Assembly (NCBI RefSeq): GCF_025354435.1
Contig: NZ_JANXMU010000083.1
Location: forward strand, 1-64,000
DNA from: Rhodoferax sp.
Lineage (GTDB): Bacteria; Pseudomonadota; Gammaproteobacteria; Burkholderiales; Burkholderiaceae_C
Direction of reading: 5' to 3'
DNA: 64,000 nt
A program made the position numbers and the translations under genes. The notes beneath the pieces were generated by a model. It made no database searches. It worked only from the letters and a program-made list of their open reading frames with translations, and was not told the origin of the DNA. Of the stretch, positions 8,113-16,070 are shown piece after piece; within the stretch, counting starts at the first letter, position 1, and every line of letters starts with the position of its first letter.

Positions 8113-8128
8113 GCCGTACTTGTCCTAC
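8113..8128 (+). promoter_or_regulatory. GTCCTAC dyad, site 5
   Basis: GCCGTACTTGTCCTAC, in the 124-base divergent promoter region between the NarL-type regulator (78 bases away) and its kinase (32 bases away). The left arm is weak. Confidence 0.45.
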
Positions 8129-8159
8129 ATGATCACACATTTTTGACTGAGCCCAAAAC

Positions 8160-9524
8160 ATGAGATTTATCAAAGTCGTTAGAGGCAATCGGATCGCGTT
8201 TTCACTGGCAGGTGGTTTTGCCCTGGCGATTCTGCTGATCAGTGAAGGATCGTATCAACGGTCCGTCGCCCGGTTGGACGCGGTGCCCGCCATGTCCCAG
8301 GCGCGCAACAGCATCCAGAGCCTGGTCGATGGCGTGGTAAATGCGGAAACCAGCGAACGCGGCTACCTGGTCACGGGCCGCGCGGAATACCGTGCGCCTT
8401 ATGACGAGGCGATCAAAAAAGTCAGTACATCGCTGGAATACCTCGTGCCGTATTACAGCAACAAACCCGAGGCGGCCGTGATTTTGTCCCGGTTGCAAAC
8501 CGCCACTGAAACCAAGCTATCCGAACTGGCACTGACCATCCAACTGATCGACGAAGGCAAGCCGGAAGCTGCCAAAGAGATCATGATGAGCGATATCGGC
8601 AAAGAGCAGATGGAGATCGTGCGCAAGACCACCAACGAGCTGCAGGACTATGAGTTGCGCAATATCACGCAAAACCGCCAGGGTATTTATGCCTCTTTGA
8701 TGCTCAGCCATATCGGGGTGGCCGGTTTGATGGTGTTGGGTTTGCTGGCGCTGTTTATGTACTTACGGCAAATTTTTCTGTTTACGCAGCAGCAAATCGA
8801 ACTGCAACGCATGCTGCAGGCCGAACGTAACCAGCTAGAGGCCGAGGTACTAGAGCGCACGGCGCAACTGACCCAACTGGCCCAGCATTTGCAAACCGCC
8901 CGCGAAGACGAACGCAACCGCCTGGCGCGTAACCTGCACGACGATCTGGGCTCGCTGCTGACCTCCGCCAAACTAGATGCTGCCCGCATAAAGTCGCGCC
9001 TGATGGCTACTGCCCCAGAGGCTTTGGACCTGCTGGCGCACTTGGTGAGCACGCTCAACAGCGGTATTGCCCTGGGGCGACGCATTATTGAAGACCTGCG
9101 CCCATCCGCCCTGAGCAACCTGGGGCTGGTGTCCACACTGGAGATTTTGGCGCGCGAGTTTGCCGACAGCACCGAGGTGCAGGTGCACACCACGCTGGCC
9201 CCAGTGGAGCTCAACCCCGCCGCCGAGCTGATGGTCTACCGGCTGGTGCAAGAGGCCATCACCAACATCACCAAATATGCCAAGGCGAAACAGGTGTGGA
9301 TTGAATTGGGAACCCACAATAACGAGGTGGAAGTGTCGGTACGGGACGACGGGGTGGGCTTCAACACCAGCACCAAGCCCCAATCTGCCTACGGACTGGT
9401 AGGCATGCGCTTTCGGGTGGAAGCCGAGGGCGGAGTGCTGTCGCTGGCCTCGGCACCAGGGCAAGGTACGTTGATCCGCGCCAAGCTGCCGGCCGCAGTG
9501 CTCAAGGACACAGCGGCCTTGTAA
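8160..9524 (+). CDS. CHASE3-domain sensor histidine kinase (NarX/DegS type)
   Basis: Membrane sensor kinase of 454 residues. First helix about 12-29, periplasmic CHASE3 domain about 35-170 ([20 protein letters not shown] is the family signature), second helix about 181-203, then a short coiled coil. The HisKA_3 domain has its phospho-accepting H260 in the [20 protein letters not shown] segment. The C-terminal HATPase has N-box [12 protein letters not shown] and G-box DDGVGF. HisKA_3 kinases partner NarL-type regulators, exactly what lies divergently at 7403-8035. The ligand of CHASE3 domains is generally unknown. Confidence 0.92.
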   Translation: MRFIKVVRGNRIAFSLAGGFALAILLISEGSYQRSVARLDAVPAMSQARNSIQSLVDGVVNAETSERGYLVTGRAEYRAPYDEAIKKVSTSLEYLVPYYSNKPEAAVILSRLQTATETKLSELALTIQLIDEGKPEAAKEIMMSDIGKEQMEIVRKTTNELQDYELRNITQNRQGIYASLMLSHIGVAGLMVLGLLALFMYLRQIFLFTQQQIELQRMLQAERNQLEAEVLERTAQLTQLAQHLQTAREDERNRLARNLHDDLGSLLTSAKLDAARIKSRLMATAPEALDLLAHLVSTLNSGIALGRRIIEDLRPSALSNLGLVSTLEILAREFADSTEVQVHTTLAPVELNPAAELMVYRLVQEAITNITKYAKAKQVWIELGTHNNEVEVSVRDDGVGFNTSTKPQSAYGLVGMRFRVEAEGGVLSLASAPGQGTLIRAKLPAAVLKDTAAL

Positions 9525-9532
9525 ACCTCCCC

Positions 9533-9551
9533 AGGACGCAGGCGTACGCGT
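9533..9551. repeat. Short inverted repeat after the kinase gene
   Basis: AGGACGC and GCGTCCT arms around the sequence AGGCGTAC, just after the CHASE3 kinase stop codon. No T-run; possibly a weak terminator. Confidence 0.35.
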
Positions 9552-9554
9552 CCT

Positions 9555-9570
9555 GTCAGCGGTGTCCTAC
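9555..9570 (+). promoter_or_regulatory. GTCCTAC dyad, site 6
   Basis: GTCAGCGGTGTCCTAC, 154 bases upstream of the first gene of the DUF1328-KaiBC operon. Its left arm (GTCAG) is the same as in site 8. Confidence 0.5.
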
Positions 9571-9642
9571 ACAGGCTTCCGCATTCTCCCCACAGGGCTA
9601 CGGCAACGCTGCCTATCGCCCACAACAGCAGGTCGGCAGACA

Positions 9643-9681
9643 CTTGGGACATCGCAGCAACATTGGCTGCGATGTCCCAAG
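9643..9681. repeat. Perfect 16-bp inverted repeat in the KaiBC operon leader
   Basis: CTTGGGACATCGCAGC is followed after seven bases by its exact reverse complement. There is no T-run, so it does not look like a simple terminator. It sits between the GTCCTAC dyad and the DUF1328 start codon, where it would form a very stable hairpin in the operon's 5' leader, or be a long operator. Confidence 0.7.
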
Positions 9682-9723
9682 AACCCGGACGCGCCTAGGC
9701 CGCCCACACTGCAAAGAACTGCC

Positions 9724-9888
9724 ATGTTGCACTACGCTGTTATCTTCTTCGTGATCGCATTGATCGCGGCCCTGTTTGGCTTTACTGGCATTGCCGCCAG
9801 TGCCGTGGGCATTGCCAAAATTCTGTTCATTGTGTTTGCTGTACTGGCTGTGGCCAGCTTTTTGTTCGGACTGATCAAAAAGGGATAG
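9724..9888 (+). CDS. DUF1328 (UPF0391/YtjA-type) small membrane protein
   Basis: 54-residue inner-membrane protein made almost entirely of two hydrophobic helices ([19 protein letters not shown] and a second around [19 protein letters not shown]). This matches the DUF1328 family, whose members are small stress-associated membrane proteins of unknown mechanism. The start at 9724 follows the long inverted repeat. It is the first of seven closely spaced genes reaching 16049. Confidence 0.88.
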   Translation: MLHYAVIFFVIALIAALFGFTGIAASAVGIAKILFIVFAVLAVASFLFGLIKKG

Positions 9889-9930
9889 CCGACTACACAG
9901 TCAATTTTTAACCACCTCAAAGAAAAAACC

Positions 9931-10311
9931 ATGTTTAATACCAAAACTGTAGAACCCACTAACAACCTGGCTGACCAAGCTGCCGACACCGCAACCGATG
10001 CCATCAAGACAACCCAGCGCGCCGCCAACAGCACGCTGGACAGCCTGAACAGCACCGTGCAAGACCTGCGTCGGCAAGCCGCACCGCTGTTGAACCGTGC
10101 CGCCGAAAGTGCCAATGCCTACCTGCAACAAGGCCTGGACGCGGTACATGATGGCTCCGACAAAGTGCGCACCCAGGCCCGCAACGCCTCGGCCCGTACC
10201 GTCAACTACATCAAGGACGAACCGGTCAAATCCATCCTGATCGCCGCTGCTGCCGGTGCAGTGCTAACGGCCCTGGTGCAAATCGCCAGCCGCTCGCGCG
10301 ACGACCGCTAA
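9931..10311 (+). CDS. DUF883 (ElaB/YqjD)-family protein
   Basis: 126 residues. A long, polar, helical N-terminal region (about 1-95, Ala/Asp/Thr-rich) is followed by a GxxxG-like hydrophobic anchor near the C-terminus (SILIAAAAGAVLTALVQIA) and a charged tail. This is the DUF883 layout; E. coli YqjD and ElaB are stationary-phase inner-membrane proteins that bind ribosomes. It is 42 bases after DUF1328 and precedes a YqjE-like gene, the same partner order as in enterobacterial yqjD-yqjE. A ribosome-binding role here is inferred from family only. Confidence 0.82.
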   Translation: MFNTKTVEPTNNLADQAADTATDAIKTTQRAANSTLDSLNSTVQDLRRQAAPLLNRAAESANAYLQQGLDAVHDGSDKVRTQARNASARTVNYIKDEPVKSILIAAAAGAVLTALVQIASRSRDDR

Positions 10312-10350
10312 GCCCTCTGCCCGCCACGCCGCACCACGGAAGTCCAGCGC

Positions 10351-10731
10351 ATGATGCATCCCCTGCTCCGCCTGATAGCGACCCAGCCCCAATTGCTGGT
10401 AGACCACGTCGAGGCCTACGCCGATTTGCTGGCCGAAGAAATCGGCCATGTATCCAGCGCCTGGAAGCTGCGTACCTTGCTGTATGCGGTCGCCTTGTGC
10501 AGTGTGGTGGTGGCAACGGTGTTGGCAGGCGTGGCACTGATACTGTGGGCCGTGGTGCCGTTTTCTGAAATGCACGCGCCTTGGGCCTTGGTGGCTGCGC
10601 CCCTACTGCCAATTGCCGGGGCCATTTGGTGCCTGGCCGCTGCGCGCAGGGAAACCAACCAGGGCTTCAATAACCTGCGCAAACAGATCAAAGCCGATAT
10701 GGGGATGCTGCGCGAAGTGAGCGCACCGTGA
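10351..10731 (+). CDS. YqjE/DUF1469-like phage-holin-superfamily membrane protein
   Basis: 126-residue inner-membrane protein with two helices (about 45-70 TLLYAVALCSVVVATVLAG and about 75-100 APWALVAAPLLPIAG) between charged cytosolic ends. The arrangement matches the YqjE/holin-superfamily-III proteins that follow YqjD. Its last codons overlap the next start (GTGA), indicating translational coupling. The holin name is historical; there is no evidence of lysis function. Operon position 3 of 7. Confidence 0.75.
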   Translation: MMHPLLRLIATQPQLLVDHVEAYADLLAEEIGHVSSAWKLRTLLYAVALCSVVVATVLAGVALILWAVVPFSEMHAPWALVAAPLLPIAGAIWCLAAARRETNQGFNNLRKQIKADMGMLREVSAP

Positions 10732-11237
10732 GCGCAGAACTGGCCGTACCGGCTATGAAAGCCACCGAGCGCCTGGAAAAATCACGCGCATTGCTGCACC
10801 AGGCCATGCGTGGCAATCCCAAAAAACAGCCATCGCCGGGTTCGCGTACACCGGCTCCGGAGTGGCTGGGCAACCTTAAATCCATTCCCATGGTGAGCGT
10901 GCTGGTCGAAGCCATCAGCAGCTGGTGGATGCAGCATCCGCTGCGCGTCGCCAGTCTGCTGGCAGCAGACACCAGCCGTGCCATGGTGCAACCCCTGGCG
11001 CGACGTAACCCGCTCGGTTTGGCTTTGGGTGCACTGGCCCTGGGTGCTTTGGTGGCGTGGACACGCCCGTGGCGCTGGGTACTGAAACCCGCCATGTTTG
11101 CCGGCTTATGGCCCCAGTTGCTGTCCAAAGGGATTGCCCATTTGCCGCTGGAATCGTGGTTGGCGGCCTTGGGTTCGGTAGCGTGGCCAAAGCCTGCTGC
11201 GCACAGCAGCACCACCGACAGCCCACCACTTACTTAG
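10728..11237 (+). CDS. Hypothetical protein at the YqjK position
   Basis: 169 residues, GTG start overlapping the preceding stop by four bases. No family recognised with confidence. The N-terminal third is basic and polar (KATERLEKSRALLHQAMRG). A weakly hydrophobic, small-residue stretch lies around 110-130 (NPLGLALGALALGALVAW), followed by a Trp/Pro-rich tail, suggesting peripheral or single-pass membrane association. It occupies the place where enterobacteria carry YqjK after YqjE, but I see no convincing sequence similarity. Tightly embedded in the operon, 18 bases before kaiC. Confidence 0.7.
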   Translation: MSAELAVPAMKATERLEKSRALLHQAMRGNPKKQPSPGSRTPAPEWLGNLKSIPMVSVLVEAISSWWMQHPLRVASLLAADTSRAMVQPLARRNPLGLALGALALGALVAWTRPWRWVLKPAMFAGLWPQLLSKGIAHLPLESWLAALGSVAWPKPAAHSSTTDSPPLT

Positions 11238-11255
11238 CCCATTGAGGTCGCTCCC

Positions 11256-12989
11256 ATGAAACCCGCCCGCATATCCCCTGGGACCGCACCGACCAAAACG
11301 CCAACCGGTATTGTGGGTTTCGATGAAATTACGCGTGGTGGCTTACCCCGTGGGCGCACGACCCTGCTAGTAGGTGGCCCAGGCTCAGGGAAAACCATTT
11401 TTGCGTTGCAGTTTTTGGTGCATGGCGCACAGGAATGTAAAGAGCCGGGCATCTTTGTCGCCTTTGAAGAGGCTTCCGACCGGATTGTGGTCAATGCGGC
11501 CAGCTTTGGCTGGAACCTGGGCGCGTTGCGCCGCCGCAAGATTTTATTCATGGATGCGCAACCGCAGCCAGACTTACTACAAGCCGGAGACTTTGACCTG
11601 CGCGGCATGATGGCGGCTATCGAAGCCCAAGCCCGGGCCATAGGTGCCAAACGCATCGTCTTTGATGCGCTGGACATTGTGCTGGCGCTGCTACCCGACG
11701 CGGCCGCCAAACGGCGCGAAATCTACCGCCTGCACCAATGGTTGTTAGAGCGCGAATTCACCTGGTTGATCACGGCCAAGGCGGGTAGCGATGAAATCAG
11801 TTCAATAGGACTGCAGCCCTTTGGCGTAATGCGATTCATGGTGGACTGCACTGTCATCTTGAACCACAGTGTGGCGTTTGGCGTGTCACAGCGCAATTTG
11901 CGGGTCCAAAAATACCGGGGTACGGCTTTTGATGAAAACGAATCCCCTTTCCTGATCGGAAAACATGGGCTGGAGGTGGCCGTGGAGCGCACCACCGGTC
12001 GTGCCGATGCCACCGTCACCAACGAACGGGTATCCAGCGGCGTAGAGCGGCTGGACACCATGCTGGGTGGCGGCTACTACAGGTGTGCCAGTGTGCTGAT
12101 CAGTGGTTTTCCGGGTACGGCCAAAACCACGCTGAGCGGCGCGTTTGCCGAGGCTGCCTGCAAGCGCGGCGAGCGCACCCTGTTCATCAGTTTTGACTCC
12201 GACGGCACGGAAATCATCCGCAACCTGGCATCGGTAGGCATCCGGCTGGAACGTTACGTCAAAAACAAATGTCTGCGCATGGTGTCAGCGCGCACCATGA
12301 CAGGCAGCGCTGAAACCTACCTCGGTCACATCCGAGCGCTGGCCACAGAGCACCGCGCCCGTTGCCTGGTCATAGACCCGGTGTCCGCCCTGTCCAAACC
12401 CGGCAATGAACTCACAGCGCGCAGTGTGGTGGAACGCCTGATTGCATGGTCCAAAGCCCAGGGCATTACCGTGCTGTGCACGAGTTTGCTGGATGAAATG
12501 TCGGACCGGATGGAAGGCGGTGCGCCACTGCAAATCTCTACCCTGGCCGACACCTGGATCCACCTGAACCATCTGGTGCAGGCGGGCGAGCGCAACCGGG
12601 GCATGTCCATCATCAAGTCCCGGGGCACGGCGCACTCGAACCAGGTGCGCGAACTGATCCTGAGCGACGCGGGGGTTACCCTAGCGGACACCTACACCGC
12701 AGGCGGCGAGGTGCTGATGGGCACGCTGCGCTGGAAGAAAGAAAGCGCTGACCGCGTGGCCAACGAAGTCAGCGAAGTCGCACGCAAGCTCAAAGGCGTA
12801 CGGCTGGATGCCGAAGAAGCCGAACTGGAAGTACGCACCAAATCGCTGCAGGTGGAACTGGTGGCCAAACAGGTCGAAAAAGCGTTGTCGGCCCGCACCA
12901 CCGAAAGCCGCGAGGGCGAACTGTCGCGCGGCCGCACCCGCATGCGTGAACTGCGCGGTGCCGATGCAGCAGTGCCTGCAAACAGGTAA
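11256..12989 (+). CDS. kaiC: KaiC-like double-domain RecA-fold ATPase
   Basis: 577 residues with two KaiC domains. CI has P-loop GGPGSGKT at 40-47 and acidic FEEASD just downstream. CII has P-loop GFPGTAKT at 284-291 (Ala for the usual second Gly, common in proteobacterial KaiC). The phosphorylation region reads QISTLADT, so Ser428-Thr429 align with S431/T432 of Synechococcus KaiC, while the residue matching T426 is Ala. After about 490 there is a coiled-coil extension (KLKGVRLDAEEAELEV onwards) absent from cyanobacterial KaiC. kaiB follows after seven bases and there is no kaiA. Such KaiBC pairs outside cyanobacteria have been linked to stress or signalling rather than a self-sustained clock. 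Confidence 0.93.
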   Translation: MKPARISPGTAPTKTPTGIVGFDEITRGGLPRGRTTLLVGGPGSGKTIFALQFLVHGAQECKEPGIFVAFEEASDRIVVNAASFGWNLGALRRRKILFMDAQPQPDLLQAGDFDLRGMMAAIEAQARAIGAKRIVFDALDIVLALLPDAAAKRREIYRLHQWLLEREFTWLITAKAGSDEISSIGLQPFGVMRFMVDCTVILNHSVAFGVSQRNLRVQKYRGTAFDENESPFLIGKHGLEVAVERTTGRADATVTNERVSSGVERLDTMLGGGYYRCASVLISGFPGTAKTTLSGAFAEAACKRGERTLFISFDSDGTEIIRNLASVGIRLERYVKNKCLRMVSARTMTGSAETYLGHIRALATEHRARCLVIDPVSALSKPGNELTARSVVERLIAWSKAQGITVLCTSLLDEMSDRMEGGAPLQISTLADTWIHLNHLVQAGERNRGMSIIKSRGTAHSNQVRELILSDAGVTLADTYTAGGEVLMGTLRWKKESADRVANEVSEVARKLKGVRLDAEEAELEVRTKSLQVELVAKQVEKALSARTTESREGELSRGRTRMRELRGADAAVPANR

Positions 12990-12996
12990 GCCCACC

Positions 12997-13278
12997 ATGA
13001 CACGACACACACTCTTCAGATTTCGCTTGTATGTAGCAGGTGATGCACAGAACTCCATGCAGGCATTGGCCAACCTCAATGCCCTGTGCCGCGCTCATTT
13101 GCCAGACCGGCATGAAATCGAAATAATCGATATCTTGCAAGAACCCAAACGTGGGCTGGCAGATGGCATCTTTATGACACCCACACTTGTCAAACTGACC
13201 CCGCAACCGATACGGCATATCGTTGGCAGCTTGAACCAAACACAGACCATCCTGATGGCATTGGGGCTGAATAGCTAA
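12997..13278 (+). CDS. kaiB: KaiB-like protein
   Basis: 93-residue thioredoxin-like-fold protein of the KaiB family: RFRLYVAGDAQNSMQALANL at the start, the EIEIIDILQEP strand-loop, and the conserved MTPTLVKLTP around the family cis-proline region. KaiB binds KaiC to alter its ATPase/phosphorylation cycle. The ATG at 12997 is seven bases after kaiC. It is followed after five bases by a c-di-GMP-type sensor protein, so KaiBC output could feed into second-messenger control. Confidence 0.92.
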   Translation: MTRHTLFRFRLYVAGDAQNSMQALANLNALCRAHLPDRHEIEIIDILQEPKRGLADGIFMTPTLVKLTPQPIRHIVGSLNQTQTILMALGLNS

Positions 13279-13283
13279 CCGTT

Positions 13284-16049
13284 ATGGACTTCAAAAAGCG
13301 CACACCCATCGTCGACAGCTACCAAGAAGTCCAGGGGCTCATCGAGGTATTGCACGACACCGAGCAGCGTTTGGAAGAACTGACGGGGGGTGAGGTGGAT
13401 GCGGTCACCAACCATATAGGCCGCACCATCATGCTGCGCCGTGCACAAGACAATTTGCGCCACTATGAGGCCAGTAAGCAAAGTGCCATCCTCAATGCCC
13501 TACCGGCCCACATTGCCCTGCTCGATGCGCAGGGAATCATCATTTCGGTCAACGATGCCTGGCAGCGGTTTGCCAGTGCCAATGTGCTGCACAGCGAAAA
13601 TTTCGGGATGGGTCTGGACTACCTCGCGGTATGTGACGCAGCCGTAGGCGACGCAGCATTTGAGGGCCCTACCGTGGCCGAAGGTATCCGCTCGGTGTTG
13701 AAGGGCAAGACACAAAATTTCTCCATCGAATACCCCTGCCATACGCCGACCGAAATGCGCTGGTTTGCACTGACAGTGACCCCGCTAGCCGATGGCACCT
13801 GCAATGGTGTGGTGGTGATGCACAAGGATATCACGGCCAAGAAGCTCGACGAGATGGCCTTACTGCGTTTCAGCGCAGCCATGAACGCGATTGCCGATGC
13901 CATCTATCTGGTGGACCGCACCAGCATGCGCTTCTTGTATGTGAATGACGCGGCCTGCAGCATGCGCCAGCTGTCGCGTGAGGCTTTGCTGGCAATCACC
14001 CCCTGGGACACACTGGCCGTTTCGCGCGCAGAACTAGAGCAAACCTACGACGCTATTGTCGCCAGCGGCGTAGATGCAAAACCCCTGGAAATGCGGCAAA
14101 CCCGCGACGACGGCAGCAAAATCTGGCTGGAGTTGCGCCGCCATGCCCAGTACTCCGGCGAGCGCTGGACGATTGTCACCCTGGTGCGCGACATCACTGC
14201 CCGCAAAAAGTCCGAAGACCGCATCCTCCGCCTCAACCGTGTGTACGCCATGCTCAGTGGCATCAACGCGCTGCAGGTGCGTGTCCGTAACCGCAATGTG
14301 TTGCTAAAGTACGCCTGCCTGATCGCGGTCGAAGACGGTGGTTTCTTTGCCAGCTGGATGGGTCTGGTAGACCACAGCACCATGAAGATCGTGCCCGTGG
14401 CCTCCCACGGCCTGGACAGCGAATTCCTGGTCATCCTCAAAGACCGCATGGCATCCGAGATCTTCGAGCCTAAGAGAAGATCCTTGGTCACCGCCATACT
14501 GGGTGGCAAGTCTGCCGTGGTATCCAACGATCTGCAAAATGATCCCAAGGCCTTTTTTCACCAATTTCACCAGAGCCAAGGGATACGCTCGGCCGTCCTG
14601 CTGCCGCTCATGATCGAGGATGAAATCGTCGGTGTATTTACGCTGTACGCCCGTGAACTGGATTTTTTTGGCCCGGAAGAAATGGCTTTGCTGAAAGAGC
14701 TGTCGGGGGACATTGCCTTTGCCATTGACCACATCGACAAACAAGACCGGCTCAATTATTTGGCCTACTTCGATGCACTCACCGGGCTGGCCAACCGGCA
14801 TCTGTTTCTGGAGCGGGTCACGCAGCACATGCGCAGCGCCAGCACCAACAACCAAAAGCTAGCCGTCTTCCTGGTCGACCTGGAAGGCTTTAAAAATATC
14901 AATGACAGCTTTGGCCAAGCGGTAGGCGATGCGCTGCTAAAGCAGGTTGCTGGTTGGCTTACACGCAACGTGGGCGATGCCAACCTGGTGGCGCACATCG
15001 GGGCCGACCACTTTGCCGTGGTGATGCCTGAAGTCACACAGGTAGACGATGTCGCGCGGGCTCTGGAGAAGGCAAAAAACGAGTTTCTTGAGCACGCCTT
15101 CAACCTGAGTGGAGCTCTGTTTCGCATCGCCGCCAAAGTCGGTGTCGCGGTATTCCCGGACGACGGGGCCAGTGCCGACATCTTGCTAAAGTATGCCGAG
15201 GCAGCGCTGAAAAAAGCCAAGGTCCGGGGTGATCGCTACCTGTTTTACACCCAGAAAATGACCGAATCGGTGCTGGGCAAACTAACCCTGGAAAACCAGC
15301 TGCGCCAGGCCTTGGACAAAGAAGAGTTCGTGCTGTACTACCAGCCCAAAATCCAGCTGGGCAGCGGCAAGCTCACGGGCGTAGAGGCGCTGATCCGCTG
15401 GAACGACCCCCGTACCGGCCTCGTCCCGCCCGGGCAGTTCATTCCCATACTGGAAGAAACCGGCCTGATCTACGAGGTGGGGCGCTGGGCGCTGGACAAA
15501 GCCATTGCCGACCATCTGCGCTGGCGCAATGCAGGCCTACCGGCGGTGCGCATCGCCGTCAACGTGTCGCCACTGCAGCTGCGCCACCGGGGCTTTATTG
15601 CCGAGATACGGCGGGCGGTCGGCCATGACGGGCAGGCGGCGGCAGGGCTGGAGCTGGAAATCACCGAAAGCCTGTTGATGGAAGACATCAACCTGAGCAT
15701 CGACAGCCTGCAAACCATCCGGGCCATGGGGGTCAGCATTGCCATTGATGATTTTGGCACCGGTTTTTCGTCGCTGAGCTACCTGTCCCGGCTGCCGGTG
15801 GACACCCTCAAGATTGACCGCTCTTTCGTGGTCGAAATGACCGCAGGGCGGCAAGGGCTGGCACTGGTATCCACCATCATCGACCTGGCGCACGCCATGC
15901 AGCTCAAGGTGGTGGCCGAAGGCGTGGAAACCGAAGAGCAATCGCGCCTGCTGCAAGCGCTGAACTGCGACGAACTGCAAGGTTTTTTGTTCAGCAAGCC
16001 GATCCCCGTGGACCTGTTCGAAACACGATTCCTCTCTTTGCCGCGGTAA
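13284..16049 (+). CDS. PAS-PAS-GAF-GGDEF-EAL protein, probable c-di-GMP phosphodiesterase
   Basis: 921 residues, soluble. Two PAS domains (about 70-190 and 195-312, the second ending in TIVTLVRDITARKKSEDR), a GAF domain (about 325-478), a GGDEF domain (about 490-655) and an EAL domain (about 670-915). The GGDEF signature is degenerate, GADHF at 573-577, so cyclase activity is unlikely. The EAL domain keeps its catalytic set: E701-A-L, NVSPLQL, EITES, DDFGTGFSS, KIDRSF, EGVET. It is therefore expected to hydrolyse c-di-GMP under PAS/GAF control. Last gene of the DUF1328-KaiBC operon, five bases after kaiB. A role as KaiBC output partner is inferred from linkage. Confidence 0.92.
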   Translation: MDFKKRTPIVDSYQEVQGLIEVLHDTEQRLEELTGGEVDAVTNHIGRTIMLRRAQDNLRHYEASKQSAILNALPAHIALLDAQGIIISVNDAWQRFASANVLHSENFGMGLDYLAVCDAAVGDAAFEGPTVAEGIRSVLKGKTQNFSIEYPCHTPTEMRWFALTVTPLADGTCNGVVVMHKDITAKKLDEMALLRFSAAMNAIADAIYLVDRTSMRFLYVNDAACSMRQLSREALLAITPWDTLAVSRAELEQTYDAIVASGVDAKPLEMRQTRDDGSKIWLELRRHAQYSGERWTIVTLVRDITARKKSEDRILRLNRVYAMLSGINALQVRVRNRNVLLKYACLIAVEDGGFFASWMGLVDHSTMKIVPVASHGLDSEFLVILKDRMASEIFEPKRRSLVTAILGGKSAVVSNDLQNDPKAFFHQFHQSQGIRSAVLLPLMIEDEIVGVFTLYARELDFFGPEEMALLKELSGDIAFAIDHIDKQDRLNYLAYFDALTGLANRHLFLERVTQHMRSASTNNQKLAVFLVDLEGFKNINDSFGQAVGDALLKQVAGWLTRNVGDANLVAHIGADHFAVVMPEVTQVDDVARALEKAKNEFLEHAFNLSGALFRIAAKVGVAVFPDDGASADILLKYAEAALKKAKVRGDRYLFYTQKMTESVLGKLTLENQLRQALDKEEFVLYYQPKIQLGSGKLTGVEALIRWNDPRTGLVPPGQFIPILEETGLIYEVGRWALDKAIADHLRWRNAGLPAVRIAVNVSPLQLRHRGFIAEIRRAVGHDGQAAAGLELEITESLLMEDINLSIDSLQTIRAMGVSIAIDDFGTGFSSLSYLSRLPVDTLKIDRSFVVEMTAGRQGLALVSTIIDLAHAMQLKVVAEGVETEEQSRLLQALNCDELQGFLFSKPIPVDLFETRFLSLPR

Positions 16050-16070
16050 GCGTACCGGTACCAACCCGGT

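Noticed and set aside
10351..10731. Phage holin / prophage remnant
   Set aside because: The family name is historical. The gene sits in a YqjD-YqjE-type arrangement with no phage genes around.
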